The position numbers were made by a program, and so were the translations under genes. Below the pieces are notes generated by a model. The model was not told the origin of the DNA. It did no database searches and saw only the letters and a list, made by a program, of their open reading frames with translations. A DNA stretch of 33,248 nt from an uncultured Caryophanales bacterium (GTDB lineage: Bacteria; Bacillota_I; Bacilli_A; RFN20; CAG-826). Shown here in pieces: positions 26,214-33,248 of this stretch. Position 1 is the stretch's first letter. Every line of letters begins with the position of its first letter. The stretch covers positions 1-33,248 of the forward strand of contig CAMUVS010000008.1 in the NCBI GenBank assembly GCA_947164155.1, read 5' to 3'.

Positions 26214-26654
26214 ATGAAAATTCGAGTTAATAAATTCTTTTTTATTTTTAATCTTATTATCTTAACTTTAATGTTAGCGGGACCAATTTTAGCGTTTTGC
26301 TTAACTGATTCAAGTAACATCTCCTATCTAATGTTTATCCCTATAGGGATGATTGTCTTATTCTTTTCGCTTAATTTTCTTATTTATTTCCTTTCACCAT
26401 TTGTGGTTAATGAGGAAGGCTTTTATAAATACACCTTTGGAAAAAAGACTACCAAAATTAAAAAAGAAACAATTACCCAAGTGATTGCTGCTTATAACGA
26501 CATAAACACTAAAAAAACTGTCGTCATGGTCATTGTAATGTATAAAGATAATCTTGATAGATTATTCCAAACTCAGCTAAGTGGTAATCTATATAATCTG
26601 AAAGGGCTTGCAGAAGCATTTAAAAAATATAATTATCCAGTTATTGAACAATAA
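26214..26654 (+). CDS. Small membrane protein of unknown function
   Basis: Two N-terminal TM segments, then PH-like beta-rich region EEGFYKYTFGKKTTKIKKETIT. Confidence 0.55.
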   Translation: MKIRVNKFFFIFNLIILTLMLAGPILAFCLTDSSNISYLMFIPIGMIVLFFSLNFLIYFLSPFVVNEEGFYKYTFGKKTTKIKKETITQVIAAYNDINTKKTVVMVIVMYKDNLDRLFQTQLSGNLYNLKGLAEAFKKYNYPVIEQ

Positions 26655-26678
26655 CGGCTATCAAGTCGTTATTTTTTT
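26651..26678 (+). terminator. Rho-independent terminator embedding the preceding stop codon
   Basis: ATAACG-n10-CGTTAT followed by T-run. Confidence 0.65.
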
Positions 26679-26738
26679 ACTTGTTATACACGCATAATAG
26701 TAGAAACATTTATTTTCTCTTGCTAAAATAAATGCACT

Positions 26739-29564
26739 ATGGAAAAGAATATTACAATTAAAGGCGCTAGAGAAAATAATCTTAAAAACGTTAATGTCAC
26801 TATCCCAAAAGATGCATTAGTGGTTTTTACTGGTTTATCTGGAAGTGGCAAATCCACTTTAGCGTTTGACACTCTTTATGCCGAAGGGCAAAGAAGATAT
26901 ATGGAATCTTTATCTAGCTATGCTAGACAATTTTTAGGAAATTATGAAAAACCTGATGTCGATGTGATTGATGGTTTATCTCCTAGCATTGCTATTGATC
27001 AAAAATCCGTCTCACATAACCCAAGAAGTACAGTGGGTACTGTCACTGAAATATATGACTATTTAAGGTTATTATTTGGTCGAGTTGGTGTCCCATATTG
27101 TCCAATTCATCATGAACCTATTGTCTCTTTTAGTGTTACTAATATGACTGATATTGTTTTATCTTACCCTGAAGGCACTAAGATTCAACTCCTTTCTCCA
27201 ATTGTTCATAAAGAAAAGGGAACTCATAAAGAAATATTAGATAAAATCAAAGCAAATGGCTTTGTGAGATTAAGAGTAGACGGGGTATTTACCACAGTTG
27301 AAGAGCTTAAGCCACTCGATAAAAATAAAAAACACGATATCGATTTAGTAGTAGACCGAATTATCGTTAAAGCAGAAAATCGTAGCCGTATATTTGAATC
27401 TATTGAAACGGCTTTAGATTGGAGTCATGGCTTATTAGTTATTTATAGCGATATTGAAGAAAAAGTGCTTTCTGATCGACATACTTGTCCAATATGTGGT
27501 TTTTCTGTTCCTAAGTTAGAGCCTAGATTATTCTCTTTTAACGCTCCAATGGGATTTTGCCCAGATTGTCGAGGCTTAGGAATTAAGCGAGAAGCTGACC
27601 CTTCTTTACTTGTCCCTAATCCTGAACTTTCTATTTCTCAAGGAGCAATTGATTATTATAAAAACACTGTAGGTACACAAAATCTAGAGTGGCAAGAATT
27701 TAAAATGCTATGTGATTTATATAGTGTTCCTATTGATATCCCATTTAAAGATTTAAGTGAAAAACAAAAGCAAATATTATTTATTGGATCGCCTGAAATT
27801 CATAAATATCAACTCAAGTCTTCTAGCGGTAACGTGATGAATCGACTTGGTTATATTGAAGGCGTTAAGTCTAAAGTTGAGCGACTTTACGGGGAAACTA
27901 CTAGTGATTTTATGAGAGACTATTACGAGAAATTTATGCGCGATAGTGTCTGCACTACTTGTAATGGAGCAAGATTAAATAAAGAAGCTCTTTCTGTATT
28001 AATTGATAATAAAAACATCTACCAAGTGACATGTATGCAGCTTGGAGATTTAAAGTCTTGGATAAATTCTTTAAAAAGAAAACTTAAAGATAATGATTTA
28101 GCGATTGCAAATTTGGTGATTAGAGAAATAGATTCTCGAGTCTCTTTCTTATGTGATGTTGGGTTAGATTATTTAACTTTAAGCAGAATGGCGATGACTT
28201 TAAGTGGTGGAGAATCTCAAAGAATTAGACTAGCCACTCAAGTTGGTTCTAAATTAACTGGTATTTTATATGTTTTAGATGAACCTAGTATTGGTTTACA
28301 TCAAAAAGATGATGAAAGATTAATTAAAACTCTAAAAGAAATGCGTGATATTGGTAATACCCTTGTAGTGGTAGAGCATGATGAAGAGACCATTAGACAA
28401 GCAGATTATATTGTCGATATTGGACCACGCGCTGGAATCCATGGAGGAGAAATCATTTATTCTGGAGATGTTCCTGGTTTACTTAAATGTAAAGATAGTT
28501 TAACCGCTGACTATTTAACCGGTAGAAAAAAGATTGAAATACCTACTACTAGAAGAAAAGGCAACGGCAAATTTATCGAATTAAAAGGCTGTAAAGTTAA
28601 TAATCTTAAAAATATTAACGTGAAATTTCCTTTAGGAACATTTATCGCGGTTACCGGGGTAAGTGGATCAGGGAAATCATCTTTAGTGAATCAAACATTA
28701 TATTTACAACTTCAAAAATATTTTACTGGTAAAGAAGTCTTCCCAGGGGAAGTGAAGTCTTTTTCTGGATTTGAATATATTGATAAAGTAGTGAATGTTT
28801 CTCAAGAACCAATTGGGAGAACTCCAAGAAGTAACCCTGCAACCTATATCAAATTATTTGATGAAATTAGAGATTTATTCGCTAATACGGTGGAAGCAAA
28901 AGCCCGAGGATTTGATAAAGGTCGATTCTCCTTTAATGTTACTGGAGGAAGATGTGAAAAATGTGAAGGCGCGGGTGTTACTCGCGTGCCAATGAATTTC
29001 CTTCCAGATGTTTATGTGAAGTGTGATGCATGTAACGGTAAACGATATAATGAAGAAACTTTACAAGTTACCTATAAAGGCAAATCAATTTATGATGTTT
29101 TAGAGATGACTGTTGAAGATGCACTTAGCTTCTTTAGCAATCATCCAAAAATTAAAAATAAAATCCAAATCTTATATGATGTCGGATTAGGCTATATCAA
29201 ACTTGGCCAAGCCGCAACGACATTAAGTGGAGGAGAAGCTCAAAGAGTTAAACTCGCTTATGAACTACAAAGAAAACCAACTGGTAAAACTTTATATTTA
29301 TTAGATGAACCTACTACGGGTTTACATTCTCATGATGTGAAACAATTAATCGCAGTTCTTCAAAGAATTGTGGACCATGGGGATACAGTAATTGTGATTG
29401 AGCACAATCTTGATGTGATTAAAGTAGTGGATCATATTATTGATATTGGACCTGATGGAGGAGATAAAGGCGGCAAAGTTGTCGCGACTGGAACTCCTGA
29501 AGAAGTAAGTAATAATAAATCCAGTTATACAGGCGAGTATTTAAAGAAAGTGTTAGGTAATTAA
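26739..29564 (+). CDS. uvrA: Excinuclease ABC subunit A
   Basis: GLSGSGKSTLAFDTLYAEGQRRYMESLSSYARQFL, two ABC signatures LSGGESQRIRLA and LSGGEAQRVKLA, zinc motifs CPICGF...CPDC and CEKCEGAG...CDAC. Confidence 0.97.
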   Translation: MEKNITIKGARENNLKNVNVTIPKDALVVFTGLSGSGKSTLAFDTLYAEGQRRYMESLSSYARQFLGNYEKPDVDVIDGLSPSIAIDQKSVSHNPRSTVGTVTEIYDYLRLLFGRVGVPYCPIHHEPIVSFSVTNMTDIVLSYPEGTKIQLLSPIVHKEKGTHKEILDKIKANGFVRLRVDGVFTTVEELKPLDKNKKHDIDLVVDRIIVKAENRSRIFESIETALDWSHGLLVIYSDIEEKVLSDRHTCPICGFSVPKLEPRLFSFNAPMGFCPDCRGLGIKREADPSLLVPNPELSISQGAIDYYKNTVGTQNLEWQEFKMLCDLYSVPIDIPFKDLSEKQKQILFIGSPEIHKYQLKSSSGNVMNRLGYIEGVKSKVERLYGETTSDFMRDYYEKFMRDSVCTTCNGARLNKEALSVLIDNKNIYQVTCMQLGDLKSWINSLKRKLKDNDLAIANLVIREIDSRVSFLCDVGLDYLTLSRMAMTLSGGESQRIRLATQVGSKLTGILYVLDEPSIGLHQKDDERLIKTLKEMRDIGNTLVVVEHDEETIRQADYIVDIGPRAGIHGGEIIYSGDVPGLLKCKDSLTADYLTGRKKIEIPTTRRKGNGKFIELKGCKVNNLKNINVKFPLGTFIAVTGVSGSGKSSLVNQTLYLQLQKYFTGKEVFPGEVKSFSGFEYIDKVVNVSQEPIGRTPRSNPATYIKLFDEIRDLFANTVEAKARGFDKGRFSFNVTGGRCEKCEGAGVTRVPMNFLPDVYVKCDACNGKRYNEETLQVTYKGKSIYDVLEMTVEDALSFFSNHPKIKNKIQILYDVGLGYIKLGQAATTLSGGEAQRVKLAYELQRKPTGKTLYLLDEPTTGLHSHDVKQLIAVLQRIVDHGDTVIVIEHNLDVIKVVDHIIDIGPDGGDKGGKVVATGTPEEVSNNKSSYTGEYLKKVLGN

Positions 29565-29565
29565 T

Positions 29566-31122
29566 ATGGTAGCTTTAGTGTTTATGATTATTGCTATTAT
29601 TGGGGCGCTAGGATTAGCCTCATTTAGCATTTATAAATGTGTAAAATTAGTGAAATCTCCAACTCCTAGAGCGAATAATTATCCTTTAGAAGTTAAAAAG
29701 TTAGCCTATTATAATCTTGCTACTGCATTTTTAATTTTATTAACATTTGTAATGTTATCCATTTTCCAATCCTACCAATTAAAAGGTGGAGAATGGGCAG
29801 CGTTAGTGATTGGTTCCTTGCTATTTGGTTTTGCTTTTCCTAGTGCAGTTTGTGCTTTTATTATTCATTATTACGGTAAAGAAATTCCTCTTAAACTTAA
29901 TAAAGGATTATTTTGGAGCATTATTGGTGGCTTATTAGTTACTGGACTTGGTTTATTAATTATCACTAATAGTATTGCGGATTATGTCACCTATCCTTTA
30001 GTTAACGGTATCTCCTTTAAACAAGGATTTACAGTTCCAGGAGGAGTTAAACCTTCTATTGCCTGGTACGCATTATGTATTTTAGGTGGGGCAATTCTTG
30101 TCTATTTTATTTGTGACCATAGATTTTATGTTGAATACGGCAAGCACGGTATATTAGAGTCAACATTTTTAATTGCGTTCCCTGCTGGAATTATTGGTGC
30201 GAGAATTGGCTACGTGATTGGCAACTGGAATCGTACTGCAGAAGGATTAAGTTTTGCTCAAAGAGTCGCTAACGGAGAGTGGTGGTCACCTTTAGCTATT
30301 TGGGAAGGCGGATTAACCATTATCACCGGTGCTTTAGTTGGTATTGTTGTCGGTGTCCTTTGGTTTATTTGGAGAAATAAAAAATACTCTATTTGGTTAG
30401 CGGTCGATATTATCGTTCCGACAATTTTAATTGCTCAGGCAGTTGGTAGATGGGGTAACTTCTTTAATGCAGAAGTACACGGCTTTGAAGTTGCTGCTTC
30501 TAGCTGGAGATGGTTCCTACCAAAGATGGTACTTAACAATATGACTTTCTCAGAAAAGCTAGGGCCTGCCGCTATTGGAAATATCTATTTGCCGTTATTC
30601 TATATTGAATTCTTATCTAATTTAGCCGGCTATTTCTTTATTAGATTTGCGCTTGGTAAAGGATTAAGAAAATATCTTCAACTTGGTGATTTAGCCTTCT
30701 CTTATATAGTGTGGTACGGCTTAACACGTGTCATTATGGAACCTCTTAGAAGTCACGCCTATAATATGGGTACAGATAACTTCTATAGCTGGATTTGGGC
30801 GATGGTCTTTGTAGTCGCGGGTTGCTTTGCTATATTTATTAATCATTTTGTTAGATACTTATTAAATAGAAAGAAAGAATCGTTCAAAAATCAAAGTTTA
30901 TTAGGTTCTTCTATTTCTAGTTTTGTTTTATTAGCGGTCTCCGTTGTCTTTATTGTTTTAGGGGCAATTTATATGGGCGGAGAAAGAACTAACACGATGA
31001 TGTTTGATAGCTTTAATACTGGCTTATTACTTCTAATTATTGGCTTAGGAGTATTATCCATATTTGGATGTGGAATTATATATTTAATTCAAGGATTATC
31101 TAAAAAACATGAAACAGTATAA
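29566..31122 (+). CDS. lgt: Prolipoprotein diacylglyceryl transferase, extended form
   Basis: FPAGIIGARIGYVIGNWN, QAVGRWGNFFNAEVHG, FYIEFLSNLAGYF; 518 aa with extra TM segments at both ends. Confidence 0.87.
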   Translation: MVALVFMIIAIIGALGLASFSIYKCVKLVKSPTPRANNYPLEVKKLAYYNLATAFLILLTFVMLSIFQSYQLKGGEWAALVIGSLLFGFAFPSAVCAFIIHYYGKEIPLKLNKGLFWSIIGGLLVTGLGLLIITNSIADYVTYPLVNGISFKQGFTVPGGVKPSIAWYALCILGGAILVYFICDHRFYVEYGKHGILESTFLIAFPAGIIGARIGYVIGNWNRTAEGLSFAQRVANGEWWSPLAIWEGGLTIITGALVGIVVGVLWFIWRNKKYSIWLAVDIIVPTILIAQAVGRWGNFFNAEVHGFEVAASSWRWFLPKMVLNNMTFSEKLGPAAIGNIYLPLFYIEFLSNLAGYFFIRFALGKGLRKYLQLGDLAFSYIVWYGLTRVIMEPLRSHAYNMGTDNFYSWIWAMVFVVAGCFAIFINHFVRYLLNRKKESFKNQSLLGSSISSFVLLAVSVVFIVLGAIYMGGERTNTMMFDSFNTGLLLLIIGLGVLSIFGCGIIYLIQGLSKKHETV

Positions 31123-31762
31123 GACTCTACTTTTTGATATGGATGGAACAGTGATTGACACTGATCCTCTTTTAAAAGAGTCTTTTCATATACTTTACGA
31201 TAAATATCGTGATGGAGTTTATACTCCTGATGAAGAAATTTTCTATTTCTCTGGTCCGCCAATTAAAAAGACTTTAGCGAAAGAATTTCCAGACTTAGAG
31301 TTAGACTTTATTTTTAAAGAATTTAATAAAGTATCAGAAGGTTTATATCCAACTCATACTTTAAAATATGAAAATTCAAAAGAAGTTCTTTTAGAACTTA
31401 AAAAAGCAGGGTATCAACTAGGGATAGTCACTAATAAAGTGCATAGGCTCGCTATTTATGCCTTAGAATGTGTGGGTTTAGATCATATTTTTGATGTTGT
31501 TATCGGTTTTGAAGATGTAAAAAATCCTAAACCAGATGCGGAAGGAATATTAAAAGCGATTAAATTATTTAATTCTAATCAAGAATCTACTTTATATATA
31601 GGCGATAACGCCTCTGATATATTAAGCGCGGATAACGCGCATGTTGATTCTTGTTTAGTGACTTGGGGTCCAAGAATTATAGATCCAAACGTAAAACCAA
31701 CTTTTAAAGTTAATTCATATATCGATTTAAAGGAGAAGCTACTATATGGAAAAGGAATTTGA
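31109..31762 (+). CDS. HAD-family hydrolase, PpaX-like phosphatase
   Basis: LLFDMDGTVIDTDPLL, LGIVTNK, NPKPDAEGI, YIGDNASDILSADNA. Confidence 0.88.
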   Translation: MKQYKTLLFDMDGTVIDTDPLLKESFHILYDKYRDGVYTPDEEIFYFSGPPIKKTLAKEFPDLELDFIFKEFNKVSEGLYPTHTLKYENSKEVLLELKKAGYQLGIVTNKVHRLAIYALECVGLDHIFDVVIGFEDVKNPKPDAEGILKAIKLFNSNQESTLYIGDNASDILSADNAHVDSCLVTWGPRIIDPNVKPTFKVNSYIDLKEKLLYGKGI

Positions 31763-32657
31763 TGTTGTGGTAATTGGGGCTGGTCCTAGTGGGATTGGCT
31801 GCGCGATTGCTTTAAAAAAAGAAGGCTATAATGTCGCTTTAATTGAAATGGGTATGCCAGGAGGGAAAATTAATATCGCTCCTCGAGTGGATAATTATCC
31901 TGGTCAAAAAGAGATTCCTGGACCAGATTTAGCGATAATTTTCTATCAAAGAATTTTAGATAATGAACTTAATTTTATTGGTGACGAAATTATTTCTTTA
32001 GATAAAGAAGGCGACACTTTTATTTCGACTGGTAAAAATGGTGTTTATAAATCTAAAGCCGTTTATATCGCTAGTGGGACAGTTGAAAGAAAAGTTGGTT
32101 TACCAAACGAAGATAAATTATTTGGGCACGGTTTAAGCTATTGCGCCTTATGCGATGGTCATTTCTTTAAAGGACAAGATGTTTTAGTTATTGGAGGCGG
32201 TAACGCCGCTTTAAAAGAAGCGGTGCACCTTGCTCACTTAGTAAAACACTTATATTTAATCCATAGAAGAAATGAATTCCGTGGCTCTATGAAGATTGTT
32301 GATGAATTAAAATCATTTGATAATGTCACAATTATGACTCCATATATTCCATTAGAATTTATTGGGGAAGATAAACTAGAGGCGGTAAGAATCCAAAATA
32401 AAGAAACTTTAGAAGAAAAAGTGTTAACAGTTCAAGGTGTTTTTCCACTTGTGGGACAAAACCCAAATACCGCTTTTATTAAATTAGATATTAAAAATGA
32501 ATGGGGAAATATTCCTGTAGATAAAACGATGTCTACTAGAGTAGAAGGCTGCTTTGCTGGCGGAGATGTCCTCCCTAGAGATATCCGACAAATCTATTTA
32601 GCAGAACATGACGGGATGGTCGCTAGTAAATCAATTAAGGAGTATTTAAGTAAATGA
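31746..32657 (+). CDS. trxB: Thioredoxin reductase-like FAD-dependent oxidoreductase
   Basis: VVVIGAGPSGIGCAIALKKEGY, redox CALCDGHFF, VIGGGNAALKEAVHLA, CFAGGDVLPRDIRQIYLAEHDGMVA. Confidence 0.87.
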   Translation: MEKEFDVVVIGAGPSGIGCAIALKKEGYNVALIEMGMPGGKINIAPRVDNYPGQKEIPGPDLAIIFYQRILDNELNFIGDEIISLDKEGDTFISTGKNGVYKSKAVYIASGTVERKVGLPNEDKLFGHGLSYCALCDGHFFKGQDVLVIGGGNAALKEAVHLAHLVKHLYLIHRRNEFRGSMKIVDELKSFDNVTIMTPYIPLEFIGEDKLEAVRIQNKETLEEKVLTVQGVFPLVGQNPNTAFIKLDIKNEWGNIPVDKTMSTRVEGCFAGGDVLPRDIRQIYLAEHDGMVASKSIKEYLSK

Positions 32658-33248
32658 AAAACGTCGTAGTAATTGCTGGTCCTAGTGGGTCTGGTTTATC
32701 TAGCGTAGAATTCGTTTTTGAAGAACTTGGTTATTTAGTAATTAAAAATCCGACAGTTAACTCTATTAACGCGGTAGTGGATGATTTATTAAATGAGAAA
32801 AGTGAATTAAATAATTTTTGTTTAATGTTAAACGCTGGAAGCGGAAATGAAATCTTTAAAATATTAAAAAAGAGAAATGATGCGAATTATCGCTTTATTG
32901 TTTTAAATTGCTCTGAATATGAACTGAATAAACGCTATGCGTTAAGTCGACATGTTCATCCTCGAAGTGCGAGATTTAAACTATCTTTAACTGATGCCAT
33001 TAAACTCGATGTCAAAGATACTTTAGATATTGTTAACGAAGCTGATTTATATATTGATACTTCTTCTTTAAGCGTTAAACAACTTAGAGCGATGGTCTAT
33101 AAATTTTTAGAGGGTATTGAAGATGATAAACTTTTATCTGTCACGTTTATTTCCTTTGGAATTAAAAACGGTATCCCTCAAGGAATTGATACATGTTTAG
33201 ATACTAGAATGATTCCTAATCCTTATTGGAATGAGAAATTAAAAGAAC
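32654..33248 (+). CDS. rapZ: RapZ/YvcJ-family protein, C-terminus cut by window end
   Basis: Start read by eye (ATGA overlap with trxB): MKNVVVIAGPSGSGLSSVEFVFEELGYLVIKN...ADLYIDTSSLSVKQLRAMVYKFL...SVTFISFGIKNGIPQGIDTCLDTRMIPNPYW; absent from the supplied ORF track because it runs off the window. Confidence 0.85.
   Translation, partial: MKNVVVIAGPSGSGLSSVEFVFEELGYLVIKNPTVNSINAVVDDLLNEKSELNNFCLMLNAGSGNEIFKILKKRNDANYRFIVLNCSEYELNKRYALSRHVHPRSARFKLSLTDAIKLDVKDTLDIVNEADLYIDTSSLSVKQLRAMVYKFLEGIEDDKLLSVTFISFGIKNGIPQGIDTCLDTRMIPNPYWNEKLKE

Noticed and set aside
1-33248. CRISPR array or transposon/integrase signatures
   Set aside because: No regularly spaced repeats of CRISPR length, no transposase or integrase motifs, and no long terminal inverted repeats were seen on reading.
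1-33248. Mollicutes-type code with TGA read as Trp, suggested by the low GC and lipoproteins
   Set aside because: TGA terminates several genes at natural ends (e.g. sigma gene at 694-696, trxB at 32655-32657) and Trp is encoded by TGG.

Overview
Low-GC Firmicutes-like chromosomal window of 33.2 kb. It uses the standard bacterial code: TGA serves as a stop (e.g. sigma gene, trxB) and the partial tRNA-Trp carries a CCA anticodon. The right two-thirds is mostly housekeeping: rpmE, metG, rlmD, a TtcA-like PP-loop protein, cysK, PAP2 phosphatase, aquaporin, PFOR, uvrA, lgt, a PpaX-like HAD hydrolase, a TrxB-like reductase and a partial rapZ. These are interspersed with a Phd/PIN toxin-antitoxin pair, an orphan O-antigen-ligase-like protein and small hypotheticals. 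The left third (~0.1-10.5 kb) is accessory. It holds an ECF-type sigma factor translationally coupled to a single-pass membrane protein with a serpin-like ectodomain. Beyond that is a TetR regulator divergent from an 1176-aa lipoprotein with a hydrophobic, pore-former-like central segment, followed by a fused MacB/FtsX-type ABC transporter and an esterase. The most novel candidate is the sigma/serpin pair, a possible protease-sensing signalling module in which a serpin replaces the usual anti-sigma ectodomain. Second is the TetR/giant lipoprotein/ABC locus. Third is a RapZ homologue whose Walker A lysine is replaced by leucine. All calls come from reading the sequence and the supplied ORF translations; no database search was run.
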